Program-made: the position numbers and the translations under genes | The notes under the pieces: model-generated | What the model saw: only the letters and a program-made list of their open reading frames with translations | What the model was told of the DNA's origin: nothing | Databases searched by the model: none | In this document: positions 1 to 7,363 of the stretch, piece by piece | Layout of the letters: each line of letters begins with the position of its first letter | Numbering within the stretch: position 1 is the stretch's first letter | Source of the DNA: SLJM01 sp964415785 | GTDB taxonomy: Bacteria; Myxococcota_A; Bradymonadia; Bradymonadales; Bradymonadaceae | Assembly (NCBI GenBank): GCA_964415785.1 | Contig: CAYQBU010000066.1 | Span: 1-18,310, forward strand | DNA length: 18,310 bases | Direction of reading: 5' to 3'

Positions 1-1
1 C

Positions 2-1099
2 ATCGAAGGGGCGCCTCATATCGAGGATGAGCATCTGGCGGTATTTGACTGCGCCTTTGAGCCAGCGAATGGAAGCCGATCGATCAAACCGATGGGCCAT
101 GTGCGAATGATGGCGGCCGCGCAGCCCTTTTTGTCGGGAGCGATCTCGAAGACGGTGAATATGCCGCAGAGTGCGACCCGCGAGGAGATCGCCGACACCT
201 ATATGGAGGCCTGGAAGTTGGGGCTGAAGGCGATCGCGATTTATCGCGATGGGTGCAAGCGCACTCAGCCGTTGTCGACTCAGGAAGACAAGGGCGAGTC
301 GACGACCAGCGAAGCGTCGACGACGAAGAGCGAGCAGAAGGGCGTCTCGCCCCGTGAACGCGTGGCGAGCACGAAGGCCAGCAATCGGGATCAGGCCGAA
401 GCGCAGTGGGGCGATGTCAATCGCCGACGACGCCTGCCCGATGAGCGGCCGTCGATCACCCATAAATTCTCCATTGCCGGTCACGAAGGCTATATCACGG
501 TGGGCATGTACGAAGATGGACGCCCCGGTGAGATCTTTATCGTGATGAGCAAAGAAGGGTCGGTGGTCAGTGGCCTGATGGACTCCTTTGCGACCTCCAT
601 TTCTCTGGGGCTGCAGTACGGTGTGCCCCTGGAAGTGATGATCGATAAGTTCAGCCACACCCGGTTTGAGCCCAGTGGAATCACCAACAATCAGCGGATT
701 CGGTTCGCCAAGTCGGTGACCGATTATATCTTCCGCTGGTTGGCCGATAAATTCCTGGGCGAGGAAGAGCGAAACGTCTATCTGGCGGGGAACACCGAGG
801 AGCCCTGGCGACCGGGCATCGGCGATAAGCAGGAAGCGAAGACCAACGAGGAGACCACCGACCAAGAGGCAATCCCAAAAGGGAGTCCCGAGGCAAAGGA
901 GGAGCGCGAAGATGGCTCCAAATTTGCGGAGGCCCCGGAAGGACAGGTGATCTTCGATGCTACTCGGGCGGACGGAAAGTCGAGCGTCTTTACGCTGCAG
1001 GCTGACGCGCCTCCGTGTAGCGAATGCGGGACGATCATGATTCGATCGGGCTCCTGCTACAAGTGCACCAATTGTGGCTCCACCAGCGGCTGCAGCTGA
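2..1099 (+). CDS. nrdJ: Vitamin B12-dependent ribonucleotide reductase, C-terminal part (5' truncated by window edge)
   Basis: This is the last 365 residues of the adenosylcobalamin-dependent (class II) ribonucleotide reductase, which reduces ribonucleotides to deoxyribonucleotides for DNA synthesis in the cytoplasm. The reading frame is open from the left edge (first full codon at base 2), so the catalytic barrel lies outside the window. Visible from the N-terminal side are the family's conserved end of the barrel (AQPFLSGAISKTVNMP, around bases 119-166), the AIYRDGCKRTQPL stretch, a Glu/Thr/Lys-rich linker, and a TSCPD domain (about bases 434-750, from LPDERPSITHKF to DYIFRWL). A second acidic linker leads to a C-terminal Cys-rich tail (CSECG...CYKCTNCG...GCS), the usual redox-active or zinc-type tail of NrdJ. 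A terminator follows at 1148, so this is the last gene of its unit. Because class II enzymes need no oxygen, the gene says little about aerobic or anaerobic life. Identification is firm. Confidence 0.95.
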   Translation: MEGAPHIEDEHLAVFDCAFEPANGSRSIKPMGHVRMMAAAQPFLSGAISKTVNMPQSATREEIADTYMEAWKLGLKAIAIYRDGCKRTQPLSTQEDKGESTTSEASTTKSEQKGVSPRERVASTKASNRDQAEAQWGDVNRRRRLPDERPSITHKFSIAGHEGYITVGMYEDGRPGEIFIVMSKEGSVVSGLMDSFATSISLGLQYGVPLEVMIDKFSHTRFEPSGITNNQRIRFAKSVTDYIFRWLADKFLGEEERNVYLAGNTEEPWRPGIGDKQEAKTNEETTDQEAIPKGSPEAKEEREDGSKFAEAPEGQVIFDATRADGKSSVFTLQADAPPCSECGTIMIRSGSCYKCTNCGSTSGCS

Positions 1100-1147
1100 G
1101 TGGATAGGAAGGCTTGCCGAAAGGCAGGTCAATAGAGCAAAGTAACG

Positions 1148-1189
1148 GGACCCCCTTTCGCCATCGGTGGAAGGGGGTCCGGTGTTTTT
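1148..1189 (+). terminator. Rho-independent terminator of nrdJ
   Basis: A 10-bp perfect GC-rich stem (GGACCCCCTT at 1148-1157 and AAGGGGGTCC at 1171-1180) encloses a 13-nt loop. A run of five T at 1185-1189 follows after four bases. It sits 49 bp past the nrdJ stop and just ahead of the next start. Confidence 0.85.
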
Positions 1190-1205
1190 GGTGAGGCTTT
1201 AGGCG

Positions 1206-2156
1206 GTGTCGGTGATTGAAGGCGAGAACAAGTCGTTGTGGATTAGACGATGGGTCCTGGGGATAGGGCTGATGGCGACGAGCGTACTCTCCGTGGGGTG
1301 TGAGGGATGCAGTGGGCTTCTAGAGGGGCCGGAAGCCAGGCTTCAAGAAGATCGGACACGAAGTGGAAAGGTCGGGGTGTTGAGGGGGTTGGAGATCGCC
1401 GAAGAGGCCAGAAGCATCGCCGGGAGTCGGGCGCGTCAAAAAGAGGAGCGCTGCCAGATTGGATGGGACCTTGAGAACCCCTTTGAAGTGAGCTTTGTCT
1501 TCGAGATTCGACGCCGGGGAGAGCGGGAGAGGTGGTGGAGGGAAGAGGGGAGTTGGCGGCGCGATGGAGGGCAGCGGTGGACGATTGAGAGTGTTGTTGA
1601 ATTTGAAGATGGGCCAGCTCGAAGTGGAGTAAAGGAAAGACGGGTGGTGGCGATGGAGGAGGGGTTTTTGGAATTTGTCGACGAGCAACGTGCGGCCAGA
1701 AGTCCTCGGGGAAGCGCTGGTGAGCGGTGGTGGCGCGATGAGTACGGGGGACGATTCCAACGGATGACGGAGCTCGCCGAGGGGACGGATGCCAACGAGC
1801 GGGGGGCGGCGATCTGCGATCCGAATGTGGAAATGGGAGTAGAGGAGGGATGGATGGAGTTGTGGCGAGAAGGGGTGGAGTCGCTGGACAAGAGACTGGA
1901 GACCTTTGCTGGCGATGAGGGACAGCGATGTCGGGAGCTTCAAATGGAGGCGACCATCGATGGCGGAAGTCTGGAGGTGGTGCTCCAGGAGTGCCACCGC
2001 TCCTATGAGGGAGCCGTCGAATGGGGAGAGGTTGAGCTGGTGGAGGTACCGCTCGACGAGAGCCGGGTTCGCATTCAACATGCCCTGGAGGCGTGGGAAA
2101 ATGAGGGATGGATCGAAGAGACCGATGATTTGGAAGAGAGTTCGGGAGGCGAGTAA
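1206..2156 (+). CDS. Putative lipoprotein of unknown function, coupled to proB
   Basis: I do not recognise this 316-aa protein. The GTG start at 1206 has a GAGG ribosome-binding site nine bases upstream; a second GTG at 1212 is possible. The N-terminus has a basic patch (IRRW, residues 13-16), a hydrophobic core and a lipobox-like LSVGC ending at Cys32, so export and lipidation are likely. The mature part is very rich in Glu, Arg, Trp and Gly and has few hydrophobic runs. It contains scattered cysteines (CEGC near the lipid Cys, and later ICD, RCRE and QECHRS). The + strand here is strongly purine-rich, which leaves a long open antisense frame that I regard as a shadow. Its TAA stop overlaps the proB ATG by one base (TAATG at 2154-2158), so the two are probably translated together, although no functional link to proline synthesis is evident. 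Being a real gene is supported by the lipobox, the ribosome-binding site and the overlap. Confidence 0.75.
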   Translation: MSVIEGENKSLWIRRWVLGIGLMATSVLSVGCEGCSGLLEGPEARLQEDRTRSGKVGVLRGLEIAEEARSIAGSRARQKEERCQIGWDLENPFEVSFVFEIRRRGERERWWREEGSWRRDGGQRWTIESVVEFEDGPARSGVKERRVVAMEEGFLEFVDEQRAARSPRGSAGERWWRDEYGGRFQRMTELAEGTDANERGAAICDPNVEMGVEEGWMELWREGVESLDKRLETFAGDEGQRCRELQMEATIDGGSLEVVLQECHRSYEGAVEWGEVELVEVPLDESRVRIQHALEAWENEGWIEETDDLEESSGGE

Positions 2157-3298
2157 TGGCGAAGCGAGAGGCGATCAGCAGTCAAGCGGCGGGGATCGTG
2201 GTGAAGATCGGAAGTGCCGTATTCATGGACGCCCAGGGGCGAGTGGATCGGCCGGCCTTTGCGGGGCTGGTGTCGAGCCTGGATGCGTTGGTGCGCCGGG
2301 GCTGGGAGGTGACCGTAGTTTCCTCGGGGGCGGTGGCGATGGGTCGCCAATGGCTGGGCCAGAAAATGGACTCCGAGGGGATCCCGGAGAAACAAGCCCT
2401 GGCGGCGCTGGGGCAATCACGGTTGATGCAGATGTACGAGGCAGAGTTCTGGCATTATGAGCGAAAAATCGCGCAGGTCTTATTTACCCGCGGGGATCTG
2501 TCGTCGCGAAAGCGCTATTTGAACGCGAGGCGAACCCTGGAGCGGATTCATCGCTTTGGGGCGATCCCGGTGATCAACGAAAACGATACGGTGGCCACCG
2601 AGGAGTTGCGGTTTGGCGACAACGACGAGCTGGCTGGGATGACGGCCGGTGTCGTGGGGGCGGAATTGGTGGTGCTCTTGTCGGATGTAGAGGGCCTGTT
2701 TGAGGTGGAGAAGAGCGACGATGGGCAGCGGCGCTACGGGGCGTTGGTCTCGGAGATTGCCGTCGATGATGAGCGCATCGATCGGTGGGCCGGTCCCTCG
2801 GATAGTGATGTAGGAACGGGGGGAATGATCTCGAAGGTGGAGGCGGCGCGTTTGGCGGCGCGGTTTGGAGCGTCGACGGTGATCGCCCCGGGAAAGAAGG
2901 GGCATGTATTGGAGGCTATTGTAGAAGGAGAAGAGGTGGGGAGTTGGCTGAGGCCAGGGGGAACTTCGCCGGTGGAGGGCAAGAAGGTGTGGCTCGGCGC
3001 GGGAGCCGTGGCGCGGGGCGTTGTGCGATGTGATGAGGGGGCTGTGCGGGCCATCTGGGAGAGGGGGGCGAGTCTATTGCCCTCGGGGATCGTGGCGGTG
3101 GAGGGAGAGTTTGGGGAAGGAGAGGTGGTGGAGTTGGTGGGGCCCAATCAAGAGGTGATTGGCCGAGGGCTGGCGGTTTACGACGCCAAGGCGATGGCCG
3201 CCATAGCAGGCCAGCACTCCGATGAGATCGAGGCGACGTTGGGTTATAAGCTATTGGATGCCGCTGTCCACCGGGACAATCTGGTGGTGATCAGCTAG
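2156..3298 (+). CDS. proB: Glutamate 5-kinase (proline biosynthesis)
   Basis: ProB phosphorylates L-glutamate with ATP to gamma-glutamyl phosphate, the first and normally proline-inhibited step of proline synthesis. At 380 aa it is close to the usual length (about 367 in E. coli). The amino acid kinase domain is clear: VVKIGSAVF with Lys17 at the N-terminus, VVSSGAVAMG near residue 60, INENDTVATEELRFGDNDELAG near residues 140-160, the LLSDVEGLF segment, and GTGGMISKVEAA. A C-terminal PUA-type domain occupies roughly residues 285-370, as in long bacterial ProB proteins. The ATG overlaps the stop of the upstream lipoprotein gene. No proA is present in the window, so the pathway partner must lie elsewhere. 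The TAG stop is nested in CTAG, which also supplies the stop of the convergent gene on the other strand. Confidence 0.95.
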   Translation: MAKREAISSQAAGIVVKIGSAVFMDAQGRVDRPAFAGLVSSLDALVRRGWEVTVVSSGAVAMGRQWLGQKMDSEGIPEKQALAALGQSRLMQMYEAEFWHYERKIAQVLFTRGDLSSRKRYLNARRTLERIHRFGAIPVINENDTVATEELRFGDNDELAGMTAGVVGAELVVLLSDVEGLFEVEKSDDGQRRYGALVSEIAVDDERIDRWAGPSDSDVGTGGMISKVEAARLAARFGASTVIAPGKKGHVLEAIVEGEEVGSWLRPGGTSPVEGKKVWLGAGAVARGVVRCDEGAVRAIWERGASLLPSGIVAVEGEFGEGEVVELVGPNQEVIGRGLAVYDAKAMAAIAGQHSDEIEATLGYKLLDAAVHRDNLVVIS

Positions 3299-3681
3299 GA
3301 GCGGATCATGGGGAGGATGTCGCGCAGGACGTCGGGACCGACGTAGACCATGGCGGCGATGGAGGCGATGATGGTCATGATCAGGAGGGGATTGAGGATA
3401 TTTTTGACGGGGACACGACCGGTGGCCACGGCTTCGCCCTCCACCGTGATCTCGCAGCGCGGGCGGATGCCAGCGATGGAGATGATGGAGGCCTTGATAT
3501 GGTGGAGGTCGCCGTCGGTATCCTCGAAGATGGCCTCGAGCTCAGGGCTGACGCGGGGACCGCCACCGGTGTCGAGCTGCTGGTCATTTAGCCACAACTC
3601 GTATTCCGGAGCGAGAAAGGCCCAGCGTCCGGTCCAATCCCCACGAACTTCAAGGGTATATCCGTTCCAATCGCATTGCAT
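3295..3681 (-). CDS. Small tail-anchored membrane protein of unknown function
   Basis: This predicts a 128-aa protein that I do not recognise. The frame stays open upstream to 3831, but I chose the ATG at 3679-3681. It has GAGG five bases upstream, whereas the ATG at 3703-3705 has no such site and the still longer version would run into the neighbouring gene. The N-terminal two thirds look like a soluble beta-rich domain (GYTLEVRGDWTGRW, YELWLNDQQLDTGGGPR, HHIKASIISIAGIRPRCEITVEG). A single hydrophobic helix lies at about residues 95-115 (ILNPLLIMTIIASIAAMVYVG), followed by a short tail. This suggests a C-terminally anchored inner-membrane protein with its domain in the cytoplasm. It is the third gene downstream of a dksA-like gene on the same strand, 59 bp after the 84-aa gene, so co-transcription is plausible. 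Its stop shares CTAG with that of proB. Confidence 0.6.
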   Translation of the reverse strand: MQCDWNGYTLEVRGDWTGRWAFLAPEYELWLNDQQLDTGGGPRVSPELEAIFEDTDGDLHHIKASIISIAGIRPRCEITVEGEAVATGRVPVKNILNPLLIMTIIASIAAMVYVGPDVLRDILPMIRS

Positions 3682-3740
3682 AGGAGCCTCGTCACGACGT
3701 CTCATCAAGAATTTAGCGTAGGCCGAGTATAGCGAGTTGC

Positions 3741-3995
3741 TCAGGCATCGTCGACAGGCGGCGTCTCCTGGGCGACCTGTTCGGGCTCCACGAGGATGTA
3801 TTTTTTGTGAACCCGGACGGCGTAGGCGCAATTTTCAGCGATCGATTGCTCGGTGTAGGGCTCTTCGCGGCAGTCGAGGACGTCGGTCCATCCGGCGACG
3901 TCGGCCGGAAAATGAACGTCGAGGCCCGATTGGGAGACGGTGCCCTTTTCCTGGGCGGATTTGGCATCAAAAAGGTGTAGCTTGGGTTGGCTCAT
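3741..3995 (-). CDS. Small protein of unknown function in the dksA-like gene cluster
   Basis: This 84-aa soluble protein is not recognised. It has no signal peptide or membrane segment. It is acidic overall, with two cysteines (Cys42 in VLDCREE and Cys56 in ENCAYAV) and a Pro/Glu/Asp-rich tail. The mixed hydrophobic and charged pattern (CAYAVRVHKKYILVEPEQV) looks like a folded alpha/beta domain rather than a random frame. The ribosome-binding site is weak. It sits 45 bp downstream of the dksA-like gene and 59 bp upstream of the tail-anchored gene, all on the minus strand. That is the main reason to accept it as real and possibly co-expressed. No function is proposed. Confidence 0.55.
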   Translation of the reverse strand: MSQPKLHLFDAKSAQEKGTVSQSGLDVHFPADVAGWTDVLDCREEPYTEQSIAENCAYAVRVHKKYILVEPEQVAQETPPVDDA

Positions 3996-4040
3996 GGTAT
4001 CACTCAGATCGGTAGTAAAAGGCGGACGAGATGAAGTCGA

Positions 4041-4406
4041 TCAGTCGGAGTAGAGGCGCTCGCGACGTTCTTGCTCCTCTTTGCACCCGATGCACATGGT
4101 GGTCACCGGGCGAGCTTTGAGGCGTGGAATGGCGATATTCTCACCGCAGACGACGCACTCGCCGAATTCATCGTTGTCGATGCGCTCGAGAGCGAGGTCG
4201 ATTTTTTCCATCAGGTAGCGCTCACGGCCGCGGAGGCGAAGGCTCAAGTTCTGATCGGTGAGGGCGCTGGCGAGGTCGGCCTCGTCGGCCATATCCTCCT
4301 TGGAGAGTTCAATCTCATTCTCCAGAGTGCGAGTAGCTTTTCGGATCAGGTTCTTCTTCTCGTCGGTGAGAAGCTGTCGAAATTCCTCGAGTTGTTCCGG
4401 AGTCAT
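4041..4406 (-). CDS. dksA: DksA/TraR-family RNA polymerase-binding transcription factor
   Basis: DksA proteins bind the secondary channel of RNA polymerase and, with ppGpp, retune transcription during starvation. The chosen ATG at 4404-4406 gives 121 aa; the frame extends to a TTG at 4490, but that would run through an inverted repeat and a probable promoter. The coiled-coil region covers about residues 5-80. The tip carries Asp41-x-x-Asp44 and Ala46, matching E. coli DksA Asp71, Asp74 and Ala76. The four zinc ligands Cys84, Cys87, Cys105 and Cys108 match Cys114, 117, 135 and 138, all with the same offset of 30. The protein is therefore a full DksA core missing about 30 N-terminal residues. 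FGECVVCG and IPRLKARP are typical of the family. Retention of both tip aspartates argues for true DksA-like activity. It is probably the first gene of a minus-strand trio and has an operator-like element upstream. Confidence 0.85.
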   Translation of the reverse strand: MTPEQLEEFRQLLTDEKKNLIRKATRTLENEIELSKEDMADEADLASALTDQNLSLRLRGRERYLMEKIDLALERIDNDEFGECVVCGENIAIPRLKARPVTTMCIGCKEEQERRERLYSD

Positions 4407-4448
4407 ATATCTGCCCGTGGTAAAGAGGGAAGGCGTAGCGTGCAGTAG

Positions 4449-4476
4449 ATAATAAGCCAAATGATCGATTTGGCCA
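4449..4476 (-). promoter_or_regulatory. Candidate sigma-70 promoter for the dksA-like gene
   Basis: Read on the minus strand, TATTAT (4449-4454, five of six matches to the -10 consensus) is preceded by a 16-base spacer and TGGCCA (4471-4476, four of six matches to the -35). Transcription would start near 4442 and give a leader of roughly 35 bases. The -35 box lies inside the inverted repeat described separately. Confidence 0.45.
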
Positions 4477-4497
4477 CCATTTTCGGCCAAATCGATC
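4456..4497. promoter_or_regulatory. Operator-like cluster of three GCCAAAT half-sites
   Basis: A perfect 13-bp inverted repeat (GATCGATTTGGCC at 4463-4475, GGCCAAATCGATC at 4485-4497) is separated by nine bases. A second, nested inverted repeat uses GCCAAAT at 4456-4462 and ATTTGGC at 4468-4474 with a five-base spacer. Three copies of the half-site therefore alternate in orientation and cover the spacer and -35 of the candidate dksA promoter. No T-run follows on either strand, so a terminator is unlikely. A binding site for a dimeric regulator is the simplest reading; its identity is unknown. Confidence 0.55.
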
Positions 4498-5016
4498 GCC
4501 GGGCTAACGCAACAAACGACTGGAATCGCGGAGTCTAATCATTCAGGGGCGAAGCGCAAGGGGTGGCCGGTCCTACAAAGCCCCGGTCCGACAAAGACCG
4601 GGGACAAGGGTCGAAAAACAGACGACGGGGCTGTTGTATTTCCAGAGGTTCAAAAGATCGTCGCTTAAAAGAAGGCCAAAGGAGAGCGCGGAAGCGAGAG
4701 GGGGCCAGCGGGGAGTGCACTGGAGGCAGCGACCGGTCAGCGGTGGGAGGGGCGTGTCGGCGATCGGAAGACGGGCCTAGAAAATAGGGCCGATCACAGG
4801 TCGGGAATAAAGTCGGGGAAAAAACTTTCGGCGTGGCAAGGATGCGTTACAATAGCGGGGCAGACAGAAAAAGTGCCTCGATGAGAAGCCTTCAGAGGGC
4901 ACGCGTGAAGGTCGGAGATGGCAAAGATCCGGATACAATTGTTGACACCTATTTCATTGCCATGCCACCATGAGCGAAACTTTCTTCGAGCAGAGCTTTA
5001 ACTAAGGAGATGTCAC
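4498..5016. other. Intergenic region between divergent dksA-like and pil units
   Basis: No convincing gene is visible in these 519 bases. A GC hairpin with perfect 8-bp arms lies at 4581-4603 (CCCCGGTC and GACCGGGG), without a T-run. A possible -10 (TACAAT, 4848-4853) on the plus strand has only a poor -35. A bulged hairpin (GTGCC 4873-4877 with GGCAC 4898-4902) lies in what would then be the pilM leader. A TTGACA at 4942-4947 has no good -10 at the right distance. The pil promoter is therefore not settled. Confidence 0.4.
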
Positions 5017-6093
5017 ATGGCGTTTGGCATGACAAAAGGCAACTGTGTCGGCCTGGATATCGGGTCGAGCGGTGTCAAAGTGACGGTCCTGAAGAGCACG
5101 AAGGGAGGATTGAGGCTCGAGGCCTTTGATCACGCCAAGCTACCCCCGGAGACGATCGTGGACGGGGCGTTGATGAATAGCTCGGTGGTGGCGGACGCCA
5201 TTCACACGCTCAAGGACCGCAACAAGGCGCTCAAGAAGGCGAAGTACGCGGCGATGAGCGTGTCCGGAAATACGGTGATCGTCAAAAAGATCCGGCTGCC
5301 CCTGATGACCCAGGAGGAGCTGGAAGAGTCGATCCAATGGGAGGCCGAGCAGCATATTCCCTTTGATATTCAGGATGTATTTATCGGCTTTGAGGTGGTG
5401 GCACCCAAGACCGATCAGGGTCAGATGGATGTGGCGCTGGTGGCGGCGAAAAGAGAGATGATCAACGACTACGTGACCCTGGCCCATGACGTGGGCCTGG
5501 AGCCGCTGGTGGTGGATGTAGATGCCTTCGCGCTGCAGAATATGTACGAGGTCAACTACGGATTTCATCGCGGAGAGACGGTGGTGTTGCTCGATGTGGG
5601 CAACTCGGTGGTGACCATGAATGTGGTCACCGATGGGGTGACGATGTTTACCCGCGATCTGTCCCTGGGTGGAAGTGACATCACGGAAGAGATCCAGCGT
5701 CAGCTCAAGATCACGTACGAAGAGGCAGAGCTGTACAAGATGGGCGGAAGCCCGGGAATGGCCTCCGATGAGGTATTGCCCCAGGAAGTGGAGTCGATCA
5801 TCCAGGATAAGGCCGAGGATATGGCCCAGGAGATCCAGCGGTCGTTGGATTTTTATGCGGCGACGGCGGCCGAAGAAGAGGTCGACAAGATCGTGGTGTC
5901 TGGGGGCACGGCGGCGATCCCCTCATTGGTGCGAACCATTGAGCGGATAAGCGGGGTGTCTACGGAAGTGGCGAACCCGTTTCGCAATATCGATTACGAT
6001 GAACGAGAGTTTTCGCCGGAACGTATCAAAAACTGGTCACCCATAGCCGGGATCAGTGTGGGATTGGCCTTGCGGAGGACCAACGAACGATGA
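5017..6093 (+). CDS. pilM: Type IV pilus assembly protein PilM (actin-like ATPase)
   Basis: PilM is the cytoplasmic actin-like component of the type IV pilus alignment complex. It binds the cytoplasmic N-terminus of PilN and links the inner-membrane ring to the motor. At 358 aa it has the standard length. ATPase-fold motifs are visible: GLDIGSSGVKVTVL (phosphate 1, from residue 12), VVLLDVGNSVVTMNVV (phosphate 2, near residues 188-203) and IVVSGGTAAIPSL (adenosine motif, near 291-303). EQHIPFDIQDV and DVDAFALQNMYE are typical of the family. The ATG has a strong AAGGAGA ribosome-binding site at 5004-5010. It is the first gene of pilMNOPQ, and its stop overlaps pilN as ATGA. Confidence 0.96.
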   Translation: MAFGMTKGNCVGLDIGSSGVKVTVLKSTKGGLRLEAFDHAKLPPETIVDGALMNSSVVADAIHTLKDRNKALKKAKYAAMSVSGNTVIVKKIRLPLMTQEELEESIQWEAEQHIPFDIQDVFIGFEVVAPKTDQGQMDVALVAAKREMINDYVTLAHDVGLEPLVVDVDAFALQNMYEVNYGFHRGETVVLLDVGNSVVTMNVVTDGVTMFTRDLSLGGSDITEEIQRQLKITYEEAELYKMGGSPGMASDEVLPQEVESIIQDKAEDMAQEIQRSLDFYAATAAEEEVDKIVVSGGTAAIPSLVRTIERISGVSTEVANPFRNIDYDEREFSPERIKNWSPIAGISVGLALRRTNER

Positions 6094-6719
6094 TTCGCGT
6101 AAACTTATTACCGATCCGAAAGGCCCGCCGGCGCTCCCAGGGCATACGACAACTGGCCCTCTTTGCCGGAGTGGTGGCCATTGAAATCATCATCTTTGGT
6201 GCGATCTACCTGTATTTCGCTGATGAATTATCGCAGGTGGAGTCAGAAGTTGAGGATATCCGCGCCGAAGTCAGTGAGTTGGAAGAGCAGACCGCAGGGA
6301 TCGACGACCTGCAGGCCGAAGCCCAGGAGTTGGGCGCCCAACTGGAAGTCCTGGCGAATCTCGAGGCCCGGCGTATCGGCCCGGTGCAGATGCTCGATGA
6401 GCTGCAGGCGATGGTCAGCTCGCCGAGAAACGAAGACGATCGCCGCCAGCAGATGCTGTCGGACTGGAATGTGGATTGGAATCCGCACCGGTTGTGGCTG
6501 GAGAACTTTCAAGAGACCGAGGAATCGGGCTTTACGTTGGAAGGCTTCGCGGCCAATGCCGACGATGTGGCGGAATTTCTGCAGCGAATGACCTCGGCGA
6601 GGTATTTCAACAATGTCGATCTGCGCTACGTGGAGAGGGAGAGCGGCGATACCGATCTCGTGTCATTCCACATGTACGGAGATCTCGATTACACGGGCTT
6701 TGAGTCCCCTGATTCCTGA
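6090..6719 (+). CDS. pilN: Type IV pilus inner-membrane protein PilN
   Basis: PilN is a bitopic inner-membrane protein that pairs with PilO and connects cytoplasmic PilM to the periplasmic pilus machinery. The N-terminus MIRVNLLPIRKARRR carries the conserved NLLP motif that docks into PilM. A single membrane helix follows at about residues 22-44, then a Glu-rich coiled coil (about 47-90). The periplasmic domain includes VDWNPHRLWLENFQE and a C-terminal ferredoxin-like fold region. The 209-aa length fits the myxobacterial-type PilN. It starts four bases before the pilM stop ends (ATGA), so the two are translationally coupled. Confidence 0.93.
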   Translation: MIRVNLLPIRKARRRSQGIRQLALFAGVVAIEIIIFGAIYLYFADELSQVESEVEDIRAEVSELEEQTAGIDDLQAEAQELGAQLEVLANLEARRIGPVQMLDELQAMVSSPRNEDDRRQQMLSDWNVDWNPHRLWLENFQETEESGFTLEGFAANADDVAEFLQRMTSARYFNNVDLRYVERESGDTDLVSFHMYGDLDYTGFESPDS

Positions 6720-6743
6720 GTGTGAAGGCCGATAGGAATAGCC

Positions 6744-7313
6744 ATGAATGAGTTTATAGATCGATTCAATTCAATCCCGCTGACCCAGAAGATTCTGGTG
6801 CTGGTGGTGGTGATGGTGGGTGGGTTCGCCGCGTTCTTCATGCTGGTGTACACGCCGATGAACGATGAGATTCAGGCCAAAGAGATGGAAGCTCAGGAGC
6901 TGCAGCGCGACCAGTCGCGGTTGGAGAGTCAACTGGCGAATATGGAAGATATGGATGAGCAGCTGCGGGAGCTCAACCAGCGCCTGCAGATGGCTCAGGA
7001 GACGCTGCCGGAGTCGTCAGAGATTCCGGATCTGTTGCAGACGGTCTATCGCCATGCGCAGACGGCGGGCCTGAGCATCGAGACCTTCCAGCGCCTGGAG
7101 GAAAACCAGGATGGAGAGATCGTGGAGATTCCGGTGGAGATGGAACTGGTAGGCACCTTCGATGAAGTGGCGGACTTCTTCTCCTTCGTGGGAGGGATGA
7201 CGCGGTTGATCAACATCGAAGGGGTGCAGATGAGCGTGGAGTCGTCGGGGATGGACTCCGATGGAGTACTGAATGTGACGGCTCAGGCGACGACCTATCG
7301 GTGGGCCAATTGA
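6744..7313 (+). CDS. pilO: Type IV pilus inner-membrane protein PilO
   Basis: PilO forms heterodimers with PilN in the inner membrane and contacts PilP in the periplasm. The 189-aa protein has one membrane helix at about residues 15-38 (QKILVLVVVMVGGFAAFFML), a coiled coil of about 45 residues (rich in Glu and Gln), and a C-terminal domain containing LPESSEIPDLLQTVYRHAQTAGL and VEMELVGTFDEVADFFSFVGGMTRLINIE, the classic PilO signature. AGGAA at 6734-6738 lies five bases before the ATG. The gene follows pilN by 24 bases. Confidence 0.94.
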   Translation: MNEFIDRFNSIPLTQKILVLVVVMVGGFAAFFMLVYTPMNDEIQAKEMEAQELQRDQSRLESQLANMEDMDEQLRELNQRLQMAQETLPESSEIPDLLQTVYRHAQTAGLSIETFQRLEENQDGEIVEIPVEMELVGTFDEVADFFSFVGGMTRLINIEGVQMSVESSGMDSDGVLNVTAQATTYRWAN

Positions 7314-7363
7314 GTAAGCGCGGAGAAGGGCGAGCCCGATACGATTATTTGAAGAGAGACGAG

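Noticed and set aside
1320..2081. A 253-codon minus-strand frame opposite the first lipoprotein gene.
   Set aside because: The plus-strand frame has a signal sequence, a ribosome-binding site and coupling to proB. The antisense product is Pro/Ser/Leu-rich, as expected of a shadow of a purine-rich gene.
4563..4787. A 74-codon plus-strand frame in the dksA-pilM gap.
   Set aside because: The product is almost all Arg, Lys, Gly and Ser with no fold-like pattern, it starts at GTG without a good ribosome-binding site, and it covers a hairpin.
4833..4850. Possible sigma-54 promoter (TGGCA...GC) upstream of pilM.
   Set aside because: The GG and GC elements are seven bases apart instead of the required ten.
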